Source: an uncultured Clostridia bacterium (GTDB lineage Bacteria > Bacillota > Clostridia > UBA1381). Taken from it: a DNA stretch of 64,000 nucleotides. A model generated the notes under the pieces. The model saw only the letters and a list, made by a program, of their open reading frames with translations, made no database searches and was not told the DNA's origin. The stretch is from positions 1 through 64,000 of the forward strand of contig CANRJY010000004.1 of the NCBI GenBank assembly GCA_947631085.1. Direction: 5' to 3'. The first letter of the stretch is position 1, and each line of letters begins with the position of its first letter. This document shows, in pieces, positions 28,014-40,406 of this stretch. The position numbers were made by a program, and so were the translations under genes.

Positions 28014-29773
28014 CAATCATCACTCCTCGCAATTATTTCATCAGCCTGACGCTTTATTTCCGCGCGGATGCGTTCAAATCCCGCGTCGATCTCATCAGTC
28101 GGAAGATACTTAAATCGGCCTATATCCTCGCGCGCCGCCATAGACGAAAGCGCTTCCACATCGGCGCCCTTCTCTATCGCCGCGCCGGCAATATCGTAAT
28201 ATTCCAAAATCAGCTTCATCATAAGATACTGCTTTTTAGGCGGCGTATATGTGTCCATTTCATGGAACGCGTTCTGATGCAAATAGTCCTCGCGTATCGA
28301 GCGCGCCGCCTCGAGCTTCATTCTGTCGGACGGCGACAATGCGTCCATGCCGACCATCTTTACTATTTCGTCAAGCTCCGCCTCCTCCTGCAATAGAAGC
28401 ATAAGCCTTGCGCGAAGCTCCATCCAGTCGGGAGCGACGTTCTTTACGAACCATCCCTCGACCGTGTCCGTGTATAATGAATACGAATTAAGCCAGTTTA
28501 TAGCCGGGAAGTGGCGCTTGTACGCAAGCTCGGAGTCAAGTCCCCAGAACACCTTTACAATTCTTAATGTCGCCTGCGAGACGGGTTCGGAAATGTCTCC
28601 GCCCGGAGGCGATACCGCGCCGATAACCGAGAGCGCGCCTTCCTCGCCGTTAAGTCCCGTGACGCGTCCCGCGCGCTCGTAGAACTGAGCGAGACGCGAG
28701 CCGAGGTACGCGGGATAACCCTCCTCGCCCGGCATTTCCTCAAGTCTGCCCGACATTTCTCTCAGAGCCTCCGCCCAGCGAGACGTCGAATCCGCCATCA
28801 GCGCTACGGAATATCCCATGTCGCGAAAATATTCGGCTATTGTTATTCCGGTGTAGATCGAAGCCTCACGCGCCGCGACAGGCATATCGGAGGTGTTCGC
28901 TATAAGCACCGTTCTTTCCATAAGTGATTTACCCGTTTTCGGGTCGACAAGCTCGGGAAACTCGTTCAGAACGTCCGTCATCTCGTTGCCGCGCTCGCCG
29001 CAGCCGATGTATACTACGATATCAGCCTCCGCCCACTTTGCGAGCTGGTGCTGAACTACCGTCTTGCCGCTTCCGAAAGGACCGGGTACGGACGCGACGC
29101 CGCCCTTCGCGATCGGGAACAGCGTGTCTATAACTCTCTGACCCGTCACAAGCGGCATATCCGGCGGGAGCTTGCTCTTATACGGCCTTCCCACGCGCAC
29201 GGGCCACTTCTGCATAAGCGTAAGCTCGTGCTTTTCGCCGTTATCGTCAAGAACGCACACGACTTCGTCAACCTTGAAGCCGCCCTGCTTGATTTCCTCG
29301 ACCGTTCCCGAAACATTCGGCGGAACGAGAATTTTCTGCGTTACGACCTCCGTTTCCTCGACCGTTCCTATAACGCTGCCGCCCGACAGCTTATCGCCCT
29401 TTTTGACGGACGGTTTAAACTCCCATACTCTGTCGCGCTTTAACGACGCGACCTCAACGCCGCGCGCAAGGTTGTTGCCGGAAATCTTCATAATATCGTC
29501 CAGAGGACGCTGTATGCCGTCAAAAATACTGCCTATAAGTCCCGGGCCGAGCTCGACCGACAGCGGCATACCTGTCGAAACGACCTCCTCGCCCGGTCCT
29601 AAGCCCGAGGTCTCCTCGTAAACCTGAACCGACGCAAGATCTCCGTGGATCTCAATTATCTCACCTATAAGCCGCTCCTTCGAAACGCGGACAACGTCGA
29701 ACATATTCGCGTCCTTCATGCCCTCGGCTATAACCAGGGGGCCGGCGACCTTTTTAATTATTCCATTACTCAT
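28013..29773 (-). CDS. ntpA: V-type ATPase catalytic subunit A
   Basis: 586 residues. Hydrolyses or makes ATP. Walker A is GPFGSGKTV (about 229-237), the V-type-specific insert of about 90 residues precedes it ([10 protein letters not shown]...), and the catalytic Glu is in [34 protein letters not shown] is the Walker B region. AAGGAG 8 bp upstream of ATG. Spacing to ntpG is 24 bp. Confidence 0.97.
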   Translation of the reverse strand: MSNGIIKKVAGPLVIAEGMKDANMFDVVRVSKERLIGEIIEIHGDLASVQVYEETSGLGPGEEVVSTGMPLSVELGPGLIGSIFDGIQRPLDDIMKISGNNLARGVEVASLKRDRVWEFKPSVKKGDKLSGGSVIGTVEETEVVTQKILVPPNVSGTVEEIKQGGFKVDEVVCVLDDNGEKHELTLMQKWPVRVGRPYKSKLPPDMPLVTGQRVIDTLFPIAKGGVASVPGPFGSGKTVVQHQLAKWAEADIVVYIGCGERGNEMTDVLNEFPELVDPKTGKSLMERTVLIANTSDMPVAAREASIYTGITIAEYFRDMGYSVALMADSTSRWAEALREMSGRLEEMPGEEGYPAYLGSRLAQFYERAGRVTGLNGEEGALSVIGAVSPPGGDISEPVSQATLRIVKVFWGLDSELAYKRHFPAINWLNSYSLYTDTVEGWFVKNVAPDWMELRARLMLLLQEEAELDEIVKMVGMDALSPSDRMKLEAARSIREDYLHQNAFHEMDTYTPPKKQYLMMKLILEYYDIAGAAIEKGADVEALSSMAAREDIGRFKYLPTDEIDAGFERIRAEIKRQADEIIARSDD

Positions 29774-29797
29774 AGCCTACTCCTTATATAATTCAGA

Positions 29798-30106
29798 TTA
29801 TACTATATCGCTTCCTACCGCTTTGATAACCGACTCGTTGACCGCTTTCATTCCCATTCCGGTATTGCCGTAAACCCCGGGTATCGGAATTATCGCCGGA
29901 AGTGGCGCTTCGCTGATACGCGCAAGCTCGTCTTTGACAAGCTCCGCAAGCTGTTCCGTGATATATATAACAGCAAAATCATCGTTTTCCAGTTTTCTGA
30001 TAAGCTTTTTAGCCTCGTCCGCCGCCGTGACAAAGTATGTGTCAAGACCGAGCGCGGCAAAGCCGTAAACCGAGGCTCTGTCGCCTATTGCCGCCATTTT
30101 ATACAT
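29798..30106 (-). CDS. ntpG: V-type ATPase subunit F (NtpG)
   Basis: 102 residues, usual length for the small rotor-associated subunit that binds D. MAAIGDRASVYGFAALGLDTY and DFAVIYITEQLAEL are conserved. The start overlaps the end of ntpC by 8 bp, so translation is coupled; no good ribosome site is present. Confidence 0.9.
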   Translation of the reverse strand: MYKMAAIGDRASVYGFAALGLDTYFVTAADEAKKLIRKLENDDFAVIYITEQLAELVKDELARISEAPLPAIIPIPGVYGNTGMGMKAVNESVIKAVGSDIV

Positions 30107-31052
30107 ATGTCATGCGCACCCTCTCTCTTATCATATCGTCGCCGAGCATATTGAGCTTACCCGAAAGTATCAGCCGCACCGCGTTTATCTCAGCCGTTTT
30201 CGCATAGTAATACGCGATTATCGGCGCGCATGAAAAGCTCTCATATTTCGCGCTTTCCATAAAGCGCATAATCTCATCCGCGCAATATTTCTCAAGCTGC
30301 GCGGCGCTTCCGCTTTTCATATACTCCGCGCATTCGCCGTATCCCGTCGGTCTGACAAACTCGCAAAGCGCGTCAATTCCGGCGGCGGCAGCCCTTTCAA
30401 GCTCGGATACATTAAGCGTTCCGCCGTCATAAACCGCATTTTCCGTAAATGACAGATTTTTCCCCGAGACGGCGCAGCGATACGCTGTTTTTAAATTCGA
30501 CGTATCCGCAAGCATATCGGCATATTTCTTCACGAAAGCGTCTCCGCTTTCCTCCGCTGCGTCCGCGACCGCTTTCAGCATCGCATTGTCCACATATATG
30601 TCGCAAAGCTGTCCGTCCTGAGTTCTGTTTATTATTGTAACGGCCTCCTCGCAAGCCCGCGCAAGACGCTCGTCAAGCTCTTTATATTCACGCGTTTTTA
30701 CGCACATATAAATCTCTTTTTTATCGGCTGTGCCGCCGTCCAAAAGCAGATCCTCGCCGTCAATTTCCGAAAACACCGCTTTTACCGACGCTTTTATATT
30801 ATGATAATCTGTCGGCAGCCGCAGCACCCGTATCGTTTCCTCGTCGGCAAGCTCCTCGATAAACGACCAAAGCTCCTTTTCGGCGGCTGCGGTTACGTCC
30901 GAATTGTCATCGGAGCGATATCCGCGGTCGCGCGCGAAACGCAGAGCCGTTTCGTAGCCGTCGGCGCTTATGAGCTGCTCGATATCCTGCTTCGTCAGAA
31001 GTGAAGCCTCCTTTGCCCTTACGCGGGCTATGCTGTAGGTATATTCCTTCAT
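30099..31052 (-). CDS. ntpC: V-type ATPase subunit C
   Basis: 317 residues from ATG at 31052 (AAGGAG 8 bp before); a GTG three codons upstream is less well placed. Links the rotor shaft to the K ring. Helical throughout, with YSIARVRAKEASLL start typical of NtpC/AtpC of bacterial V-ATPases, and the C-terminal IIAYYYAKTAEINAVRLILSGKLN. Tightly spaced to ntpE (12 bp). Confidence 0.92.
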   Translation of the reverse strand: MKEYTYSIARVRAKEASLLTKQDIEQLISADGYETALRFARDRGYRSDDNSDVTAAAEKELWSFIEELADEETIRVLRLPTDYHNIKASVKAVFSEIDGEDLLLDGGTADKKEIYMCVKTREYKELDERLARACEEAVTIINRTQDGQLCDIYVDNAMLKAVADAAEESGDAFVKKYADMLADTSNLKTAYRCAVSGKNLSFTENAVYDGGTLNVSELERAAAAGIDALCEFVRPTGYGECAEYMKSGSAAQLEKYCADEIMRFMESAKYESFSCAPIIAYYYAKTAEINAVRLILSGKLNMLGDDMIRERVRMTYV

Positions 31053-31064
31053 AGCCATCACTCC

Positions 31065-31640
31065 TTAACCGAATAAAAATCCGTTTACCGCGTCATGCAG
31101 ACGGTCTTTTTCAGCCTCGGTGAGGGCTTCTATCGAGCAGTTTTCCTCTATGTCTCCGTAGGAAAGAACAAATCCGCCGTCCATTGTGCGTGTTTTTTCC
31201 GAAATTGCAAGACCTTTCTCTTCAGCCGCGGCTACGAAGCTTTCCGGAGCGCGCATTTTGTCCTTATCGGAAAGAATAATTTCTCCGCCGCTTTTTGAAG
31301 CGTATTTATCCAGCAGCTTTGTCATAAATTCAAAATATTCCTTGTCGCCGAGCCCCACAAGCTTAATATACGCGTCCTTGAGAATACCGTCTATTATCTG
31401 CTGCTTTTCTCTCAAAAGCGCGCTCTTTTTTGTGATTTCTCCCGTTGATTTCGCGCGGGTGATAACGCGTTTGTATTCAAGCTCCGCCTGTTTTTCCGCT
31501 TCGCTCTCGATCACGTCCGCTTCCTCTCGCGCGCGGTCCGTCATACGTTTAGCCGCAACTTTTGCCTCGTCGGTTATGTGCGCTGCCTCCGCTCCGGCGT
31601 CGGCGGCTATTCCATCTATAATTTTATCTAATCCGTTCAA
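31065..31640 (-). CDS. ntpE: V-type ATPase subunit E
   Basis: 191 residues. Peripheral-stalk subunit: long Ala/Glu/Lys-rich helix (about 1-105) that pairs with subunit G, then a small globular end. The start is TTG, with AAAGGATGTGA upstream; no in-frame ATG is near. Position in the operon between K and C matches the family order. Confidence 0.88.
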   Translation of the reverse strand: MNGLDKIIDGIAADAGAEAAHITDEAKVAAKRMTDRAREEADVIESEAEKQAELEYKRVITRAKSTGEITKKSALLREKQQIIDGILKDAYIKLVGLGDKEYFEFMTKLLDKYASKSGGEIILSDKDKMRAPESFVAAAEEKGLAISEKTRTMDGGFVLSYGDIEENCSIEALTEAEKDRLHDAVNGFLFG

Positions 31641-31670
31641 TGTATCACATCCTTTACGGGTTCGTTCAGA

Positions 31671-34165
<2,495 letters not shown>

Positions 34166-34182
34166 AAATAATCACCTTCTTT

Positions 34183-34494
34183 TCAGTTCGTCAGCGCGTC
34201 TATCACAAGCTGCACCGCCTTGCCGCGGCCCGCCGCAGCATTTTTTGAAAGAGCTGCCGCTCCGGCGCGCGCGTCTGCCGCCGCGTCCTTCTCTATCGCC
34301 GCTGCCGCCGCTCCGGCTTCGTCAATCTTTGACTTTATAAGCCTCCGCGCCGCCTCGCGCGCATTTTCAACAATTTGCTTTGCCTCGTTCTCGGCATTAC
34401 GAAGGATTGCTTCACCTTCCGCTCTGGCGCGCGCCTCGGTCTCCTCGGCAGCGTTTTCAGCCTCAACGATGCGCATGATGGATTGTTTAGCCAT
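34183..34494 (-). CDS. ntpF: V-type ATPase subunit G/H (NtpF)
   Basis: 103 residues, almost entirely Ala, Glu, Lys, Arg: one long helix that pairs with subunit E as a peripheral stalk. First gene of ntpFIKECGABD, after a near-consensus promoter. GGAGG 8 bp before ATG. The composition is typical; identification leans on position. Confidence 0.85.
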   Translation of the reverse strand: MAKQSIMRIVEAENAAEETEARARAEGEAILRNAENEAKQIVENAREAARRLIKSKIDEAGAAAAAIEKDAAADARAGAAALSKNAAAGRGKAVQLVIDALTN

Positions 34495-34568
34495 TTACAT
34501 CGACCTCCGTTATTTTAATGAATTATTTATATGTAAAATATCACAAATTTAAACACTATTCACTCCAA

Positions 34569-34597
34569 ATAATACCACAATATAAACAAAATGTCAA
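34569..34597 (-). promoter_or_regulatory. promoter of V-ATPase operon
   Basis: On the minus strand TTGACA (34592-34597), 17 bp ending in TGG, TATTAT (34569-34574). Start near 34562, leader about 68 nt. Only one clear promoter serves the nine genes. Confidence 0.82.
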
Positions 34598-34609
34598 TAT
34601 GAATTTAAT

Positions 34610-34641
34610 AAACCGGCAGCCATTTAAAAAGCTGCCGGTTT
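34610..34641. terminator. terminator after proBA
   Basis: AAACCGGCAGC (34610-34620) pairs with GCTGCCGGTTT (34631-34641). On the minus strand it follows the proA stop by 4 bp and ends TTTATTAA. It isolates proBA from the V-ATPase promoter. Confidence 0.75.
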
Positions 34642-34645
34642 TTGT

Positions 34646-35896
34646 TTATCTTCTTATTTGTCCGTTTCCGAAGATAACGTACTTTATCGACGTGAGTGCT
34701 TCAAGTCCCATAGGTCCGCGCGCGTGCATTTTTTGCGTGCTTATGCCTATCTCCGCGCCGAAGCCGAACTCGAAGCCGTCGGTGAAGCGCGTTGACGCGT
34801 TGACGTAAACAGCCGCCGCGTCTACCTCGTTTAAGAATTTCATCGAGTGCTCGTAATTGTTCGTGACGATCGCTTCGGAATGCTTCGTATTGTACTTGTT
34901 TATATGCGCTATCGCCTCGTCAACGCCGTTTACGACCTTGACCGCGATAATATAGTCGTTGTACTCGGTATAATAATCCTCGTCGGTCGCGGGGATCGCG
35001 TCGGAGCAGAGCGAGAGCGTTTTCTCGTCGCCGCGTATTTCAACGTTGTGCGCCTTTAGAGCGGTGCATATCGCGGGAAGGAATTTATCGGCGATTTCCG
35101 CGTCAACCAAAAGCGTTTCAGCCGCGTTGCATACCGACGGGCGCTGAACCTTCGCGTTCATAACTATCTCGATCGCCATATCAAAATCCGCGCCGCCGTC
35201 AACGTATACATGGCAGTTGCCCGCCGCCGTTTCAACCACAGGCACGGTCGCGTTTTCGACTACCGACTTAATCAAGCCCTTTCCGCCGCGCGGAATGAGC
35301 AGGTCGATATAGCCGTTCATCTGCATAAGCTCCGTCGCGGTCTTTCTCGACGTGTCCTCGATAATATTGAGCGCGCCCTCGGGAATGCCCGCCATATACG
35401 CCGCGTCCTGCATGATTTTCATAATGGCGCGGTTTGAGTTTATCGCTTCGCTTCCGCCTCTTAAAATGCACGCGTTTGACGTTTTAAGGCACAGAGCCGC
35501 CGCGTCCACCGTTACGTTCGGACGAGCTTCATATATAATAGCGATCACGCCGAGCGGCACTCGCTTTTGTCCTATTTCAAGCCCGTTCGGGCGTTTCCAC
35601 ATTTTTACGGTCTCCCCTATCGGGTCGTTAAGCGCTCTTACCTGACGCACTCCCTCGGCTATTCCCGCTATTCTCTCATGCGTGAGCGTGAGCCTGTCGA
35701 TCATAGCCTCTCTCGTGCCGTTTGAGCGCGCGTTTTCAATGTCGATCTCATTCGCCGCGATGATCTCGTCCGCGCGCAGAACAAGCGCTCCGGCTATCGC
35801 GTCAAGAGCTCTGTCCTTAATAGGAGTAGGCACGGAAACCAGCTTATACGCGGCGTTTCGCGCAAGCGTTCCCTTTTCGAGAAGCTCCTTATTCAT
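34646..35896 (-). CDS. proA: glutamate-5-semialdehyde dehydrogenase (gamma-glutamyl phosphate reductase)
   Basis: 416 residues from ATG at 35896 (AAAGGAG 8 bp upstream; length then equals the family norm of about 415). Second step of proline synthesis: NADPH reduction of gamma-glutamyl phosphate. The catalytic Cys is in RPSVCNAAETLL (about 252-258). Overlaps the end of proB by 8 bp, so the two are translationally coupled. Confidence 0.96.
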   Translation of the reverse strand: MNKELLEKGTLARNAAYKLVSVPTPIKDRALDAIAGALVLRADEIIAANEIDIENARSNGTREAMIDRLTLTHERIAGIAEGVRQVRALNDPIGETVKMWKRPNGLEIGQKRVPLGVIAIIYEARPNVTVDAAALCLKTSNACILRGGSEAINSNRAIMKIMQDAAYMAGIPEGALNIIEDTSRKTATELMQMNGYIDLLIPRGGKGLIKSVVENATVPVVETAAGNCHVYVDGGADFDMAIEIVMNAKVQRPSVCNAAETLLVDAEIADKFLPAICTALKAHNVEIRGDEKTLSLCSDAIPATDEDYYTEYNDYIIAVKVVNGVDEAIAHINKYNTKHSEAIVTNNYEHSMKFLNEVDAAAVYVNASTRFTDGFEFGFGAEIGISTQKMHARGPMGLEALTSIKYVIFGNGQIRR

Positions 35897-36710
35897 CACC
35901 GTCACTCCTTTCGAAATTCTTTGAAACAAACAGCGTTCCCACGGGCTTGCCCTCAAGCACGTCATAGAGCGCGTCTATGTTATCGCCGTTCATGATGATC
36001 ATATGTATGCCCGCCTTCATAGCCGTTTCGGCGGCTTCGAGCTTCGTGACCATTCCGCCCGTGCCGCGGTTCGTGCCTGCTCCGCCCGCAGCGAAGCGCA
36101 CGCTTTCAACGTCATATACTATAGGCAGAAGCTCCGCGTCCTTGTTGCGGTGCGGGTCGTCGGAATAAAGTCCGTCAATGTCCGAGAAAAGCACGAGCAA
36201 ATCGGCGTCCATCATGTCCGCGACAACGGCGGAGAGCGTGTCGTTGTCGCCGATTTCAATTTCCTCGAAGCTCACCGTGTCGTTCTCGTTTACGACGGGG
36301 ATTATTCCCATTTCGATAAGCGCGGTCATGGTGTTCTGAATATTTCTCTTGCGGCGCGGTATCGCTATATCGTCGCGCGTGAGAAGTATCTGAGCGACTG
36401 TGTTGTTGTAATCGGAAAATACCTTGTCATAAAGATACATCAGCTCGCACTGACCGACCGCCGCGATAGCCTGCTTTCCTCGGATATCCTCGGGCTTTTC
36501 GGAAAGACCGAGCTTGCCCATCGCTATGCCCTGAGCGCCGGAGGAAACGAGGATTATTTCCTTGCCCTGATTGCGAAGATCGCTCAGAACCATAGCGAGA
36601 CGGTCTATGCGCTTTAAATTCATTTTTCCCGTTTCATAAGTAAGCGTAGACGTGCCGACCTTTACGACGATACGGTGCGCCATTGAAACGTCGTGTAAAA
36701 TTTTATTCAT
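35889..36710 (-). CDS. proB: glutamate 5-kinase, short form without PUA domain
   Basis: 273 residues; only the amino-acid kinase fold is present (KVGTSTLTY at 16-24, SSGAQGIAMGKLGL near 56, NENDTVSFEEIEIGDNDTLSA near 140). The C-terminal PUA domain of the 367-residue E. coli enzyme is absent, as in several Clostridia. First step of proline synthesis and normally the proline-inhibited one. AGGTGG upstream of ATG. Start lies 32 bp after mgtE. Confidence 0.95.
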   Translation of the reverse strand: MNKILHDVSMAHRIVVKVGTSTLTYETGKMNLKRIDRLAMVLSDLRNQGKEIILVSSGAQGIAMGKLGLSEKPEDIRGKQAIAAVGQCELMYLYDKVFSDYNNTVAQILLTRDDIAIPRRKRNIQNTMTALIEMGIIPVVNENDTVSFEEIEIGDNDTLSAVVADMMDADLLVLFSDIDGLYSDDPHRNKDAELLPIVYDVESVRFAAGGAGTNRGTGGMVTKLEAAETAMKAGIHMIIMNGDNIDALYDVLEGKPVGTLFVSKNFERSDGDE

Positions 36711-36742
36711 TACTTATTACCACCTGTTTATATTTATGTTTA

Positions 36743-38107
36743 TTATACGCCGCCAAGCACTCTCATCGCGATATTGAAATACACAATTATAGCGCAGGTA
36801 TCGACTATTGTTGTTATAAGCGGCGCGGCAACTATAGCGGGGTCAAGCCCGATACGCTTTGCCAAAAGCGGCAGTGCAGAGCCTATCAGCTTTGCCATGA
36901 TTACAGTGCAGACAATCGAAATCGAAATTGCTGCAGACAAAGCGAGGCTGTGTCCGTACACTAAATAAATAACCACTCCGTCAGCCGCCGCGAGCACCGC
37001 GCTTACGAGTATGGAAATGCGGAACTCCTTGAATACCACCTTGAAAAAGTCCTTGAAGCTCACCTCGCCGAGCGCCAGCCCGCGTATTATCATGGTCGAG
37101 CTTTGCGAGCCGCAGTTGCCGCCGGTGTCGGTTATCATCGGCATAAGCGCTATAAGTATTGGTATACCTGCTACGATATTTTCATAATGTATCAGTATTC
37201 TTTCCGTCAAAATCGCGGAAATCATCAGGACTATCAGCCACCCTATACGGCTCAGCGCATGGCGGAAAACGCCTGTTTTGAAATATGACTCCTCATTCGG
37301 CACGATAGCCGCCATCTTCGTAACGTCCTCGGTGTTTTCCTCCTCGATTACGTCCATAGCGTCGTCGAACGTGACAATTCCGACGAGCCGCATATCCTTA
37401 TCCACAACTGGCAGCGCGAGAAAGCCGTACTTTTCGAATATCTGCGCCACTACCTCTCTGTCCTCGTGGGTGTTTACGGAAATGATATTCGTTTCCATTA
37501 TGTCGCCGATCTTGTCGTCCTCGTCCGCCATGAATAAATCGCGGACGGTCACAACGCCGATAAGACGGCGGTTCTCGGTGACATAGGCAGTGTAGATGGT
37601 TTCCTTGTTAACGCCCACGCGCCTGATTTTCGCGAACGATTCCGAAACGGTCATATCCTTATGCAGATTGATGTACTCGATCGTCATAAGACTTCCCGCG
37701 CTGTCGCGGGGATAGCGGAGTATTTCGTTGATCGCGCGCCGCGCTCCCGTGGTCGAGTTTTTTAGTATTCTCGCTACGACGTTCGCGGGCATTTCCTCAA
37801 TTATGTCAACAGTATCGTCAATAAAAATCTGATCGAGCATTTCCTTAAGCTCTGTATCTGAAAACGTGCCTATGAGCGCCTCCTGCATTTCGGAGTTCAT
37901 GAGAGAAAACGTCTCCGCAGCCATATCCTTCGGGAGCAGACGGAACAAAACCGCGAGAGTGTCGCGTTTTTCACCGTTATAGCGGTCAAAAAGCTCATCA
38001 AAAACAGCCGCCAAATCCGCCTCATTCTCTCCATCTATAAGCTGACGAAGCCGGACATAGTCGCGCTTTTGCATAAGATATTCAATGCTGTCAATTAAGC
38101 CTTCCAT
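36743..38107 (-). CDS. mgtE: magnesium transporter MgtE
   Basis: 454 residues. N domain (1-130) and tandem CBS domains (about 135-265) form the Mg2+ sensor; five helices follow from about 285. Pore motif MPMITDTGGNCGSQSS (about 322-337) is canonical apart from Cys for Ala, and the final helix segment keeps Asp in TTIVDTCAI. Family members gate closed at high cytosolic Mg2+. GGAG ribosome site. Only 29 bp separate it from wecB, so no M-box riboswitch can stand here. Confidence 0.95.
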   Translation of the reverse strand: MEGLIDSIEYLMQKRDYVRLRQLIDGENEADLAAVFDELFDRYNGEKRDTLAVLFRLLPKDMAAETFSLMNSEMQEALIGTFSDTELKEMLDQIFIDDTVDIIEEMPANVVARILKNSTTGARRAINEILRYPRDSAGSLMTIEYINLHKDMTVSESFAKIRRVGVNKETIYTAYVTENRRLIGVVTVRDLFMADEDDKIGDIMETNIISVNTHEDREVVAQIFEKYGFLALPVVDKDMRLVGIVTFDDAMDVIEEENTEDVTKMAAIVPNEESYFKTGVFRHALSRIGWLIVLMISAILTERILIHYENIVAGIPILIALMPMITDTGGNCGSQSSTMIIRGLALGEVSFKDFFKVVFKEFRISILVSAVLAAADGVVIYLVYGHSLALSAAISISIVCTVIMAKLIGSALPLLAKRIGLDPAIVAAPLITTIVDTCAIIVYFNIAMRVLGGV

Positions 38108-38136
38108 ACGCTAATCTCCTAAGCGGCGCAATAAAA

Positions 38137-39291
38137 TTATTCCGCCTTGAAATTTTCGGGTCTGTCCTTCCGCAAGCCGAAATAGTACAAAATCGCCTCG
38201 GTCGTGCGTCTCGACGCCTCGCCGTCGCCGTACGGATTCGCGGCGTGAGCCATTTTGTCATATTCGTTTTTATCGTCGAGCAGCTCCTTCGCGAGCTTTA
38301 CTATAACTTCCTCGTCCACGCCCGCAATTTTTACCGTTCCCGCCGCTACCGCCTCGGGGCGCTCCGTTTCGCGCCTTAACACAAGCACGGGCTTCGCGAG
38401 AGCGGGAGCTTCCTCCTGTATGCCGCCCGAGTCCGTCATTACCATATACCCGCGCGCCATTGTGTTATGCAGATCCTCAACGTCGATCGGGTCGATCAAA
38501 TGCACTCGGTCAACGCCGTCAAGTATTCCGAAAACGGTCTCCCTTACGGCGGGATTGAGATGCACGGGATAAACAAGCTCCGTGTCAGGATAATCCGTAA
38601 CTATCCTCTTTAAAGCGCGGCATATATTTTCAAGCGGCTCGCCCAAATTTTCGCGTCTGTGCGCCGTCACGATAATCACGCGCTTATTCGCGAAATCAAG
38701 CTCGTTTAACGCATCACACTTGAATTTATAATCATCACGCACCGTGGTTTTCATCGCGTCTATTACGGTGTTTCCCGTAATAAAAATCGACTCGTCCGGC
38801 ACGTTTTCTTTAAGCAAATTCAGCCTGTTCTGCGGAGTCGGAGAAAAGTTCAGATCCGCTATTCTGCCCGTAAGCTGGCGGTTCATTTCCTCCGGAAACG
38901 GCGAATATTTGTCATATGTCCGCAGTCCCGCTTCGACGTGACCGACCTTGACCTGATTATAAAATCCCGCCAAAGCCGCGACGAAGCTGGTGGACGTGTC
39001 GCCGTGAACAAGAATTATATCGGGCTTCTCCTTCTTTATAACGCCGTCAAGCCCCTCCAAAACGCGCGAGGTAATACCCACGAGCGTCTGTCTGTCCTTC
39101 ATTATATCGAGGTCGTAATCGGGAGTGATTCCGAAAATCTCAAGCACCTGGTCGAGCATCTGCCGATGCTGCGCGGTCACGCAGACAATAGGCTCTATCT
39201 CGTCATATTTCCTAAGCTCCAGCGCCAGCGGAGCCATCTTAATAGCCTCCGGACGCGTCCCAAAAACCGTCATAACCTTTATTTTTTTCAT
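38137..39291 (-). CDS. wecB: UDP-N-acetylglucosamine 2-epimerase (non-hydrolysing)
   Basis: 384 residues. Converts UDP-GlcNAc to UDP-ManNAc for wall polymer or teichoic acid linkage. TVFGTRPEAIKMAPL at the N-terminus, GHVEAGLRT near 115, and DSGGIQEEAPALAKPVL near 290 are diagnostic. Start is ATG 39291 or GTG 39294; both sit well with GGAGG. The upstream gene stop overlaps (TGATG). Together with the preceding GlcNAc-1-P transferase it supplies anchoring-unit precursors. Confidence 0.95.
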   Translation of the reverse strand: MKKIKVMTVFGTRPEAIKMAPLALELRKYDEIEPIVCVTAQHRQMLDQVLEIFGITPDYDLDIMKDRQTLVGITSRVLEGLDGVIKKEKPDIILVHGDTSTSFVAALAGFYNQVKVGHVEAGLRTYDKYSPFPEEMNRQLTGRIADLNFSPTPQNRLNLLKENVPDESIFITGNTVIDAMKTTVRDDYKFKCDALNELDFANKRVIIVTAHRRENLGEPLENICRALKRIVTDYPDTELVYPVHLNPAVRETVFGILDGVDRVHLIDPIDVEDLHNTMARGYMVMTDSGGIQEEAPALAKPVLVLRRETERPEAVAAGTVKIAGVDEEVIVKLAKELLDDKNEYDKMAHAANPYGDGEASRRTTEAILYYFGLRKDRPENFKAE

Positions 39292-40391
39292 CACTCGTTC
39301 TCCTCCGTATCATCCGTCTTATCCCTATTATCCGGGTGATGATGCACATAGCTGTTCTTGCCCAAAAAGCTTCCTATCAAAAGCAGCACCAGCACACACA
39401 AAAGCAGTATGATCGCGCGCAGGAAGCCGCTTTCCGCGAGGAGCACCGCCGTTATTCCCAAAACGCCGCTTATCGCGTATAGGATAAATACCGTCTGCTT
39501 CTGCGAAAAGCCCATGTCGACAAGCCTGTGGTGCAGATGTCCGCGGTCGGCTACCATCGGGCTTTTTCCGTGCGCGACGCGTCGTATCATAGCGAAGCTC
39601 GCATCAAAAAGCGGCAAGCCCAGTATAAGAAGCGGCACGGCGAACGATATCACCGCGTAGGACTTGAACACGCCCTGAATAGAGAGCGTCGCAAGCATAA
39701 ATCCCAAAAACGTAGAGCCTGTATCGCCCATGAAGATTTTCGCGGGATTGAAATTAAACGGCAGAAATCCAAAACAAGAGCCCATCAGCGCGATACCCAA
39801 AATCGCTATCGGGTACTCTCCCACGCGCACCGATATGAACACGAGCGACACGGACATTATCGCCGAAACTCCGGCGGCGAGTCCGTCAAGGCCGTCTATG
39901 AAATTGACCGCGTTCGTTATAAACACGATCCACAAAACCGTCAGCGTTATCGAAAGCCACTCGGGGAGCACCCAGTACGGGTTATCGCTCAGTACATTCG
40001 GGTTTGTGAATACGTCAATTTTTATATTACCGACAAATATAACCACAAGCGCCGCGATAATCTGTATCACAAATTTCAGCTTCGCGTTCAGGTTTTTGCA
40101 GTCGTCCACAAATCCCATAGCCGCTATGATCGCCGCGCCCGCGAGCGTTCCCGCGAGCTGTCTTGTCCAGTCCGCGAAGCAGAGCGTCGCGACAAGAAAA
40201 CCGAAAATAATAGCTACGCCGCCTATTCTCGGCGTGGGCTTTTTGTGCATACGGCGCGAGTCCTTCGGAATATCGACCGCGCCCTGACCTATACGGAACG
40301 CCAGCCGCCTTGCGAGAGGCGTTGTCGCGAATGTGAACGCGAACGAAATCACGAACGCGAAAATCATATATAATATATCTCTGGTACTCAT
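39291..40391 (-). CDS. tagO: undecaprenyl-phosphate GlcNAc-1-phosphate transferase (TagO/WecA type)
   Basis: 366 residues, about 11 membrane helices. Loads GlcNAc-1-P on undecaprenyl phosphate to start teichoic acid or other wall glycan. DDCKNLNAKLK (about 91-101), NAVNFIDGLDGLAAG (about 160-174) and KIFMGDTGSTFLGF carry the Mg2+-binding aspartates of the MraY/WecA superfamily; the HIH-type motif here is RGHLHHRL. The wecB neighbour argues for GlcNAc rather than MurNAc-pentapeptide. AGGGG ribosome site. Confidence 0.92.
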   Translation of the reverse strand: MSTRDILYMIFAFVISFAFTFATTPLARRLAFRIGQGAVDIPKDSRRMHKKPTPRIGGVAIIFGFLVATLCFADWTRQLAGTLAGAAIIAAMGFVDDCKNLNAKLKFVIQIIAALVVIFVGNIKIDVFTNPNVLSDNPYWVLPEWLSITLTVLWIVFITNAVNFIDGLDGLAAGVSAIMSVSLVFISVRVGEYPIAILGIALMGSCFGFLPFNFNPAKIFMGDTGSTFLGFMLATLSIQGVFKSYAVISFAVPLLILGLPLFDASFAMIRRVAHGKSPMVADRGHLHHRLVDMGFSQKQTVFILYAISGVLGITAVLLAESGFLRAIILLLCVLVLLLIGSFLGKNSYVHHHPDNRDKTDDTEENE

Positions 40392-40406
40392 TGTTACCCC
40401 TCCGTT

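Noticed and set aside
35889-36710. Truncated proB
   Set aside because: Lack of the PUA domain is a normal family variant; the stop overlaps proA in an intact coupled arrangement.
38108-38136. M-box riboswitch before mgtE
   Set aside because: Only 29 bp separate mgtE from the preceding gene.
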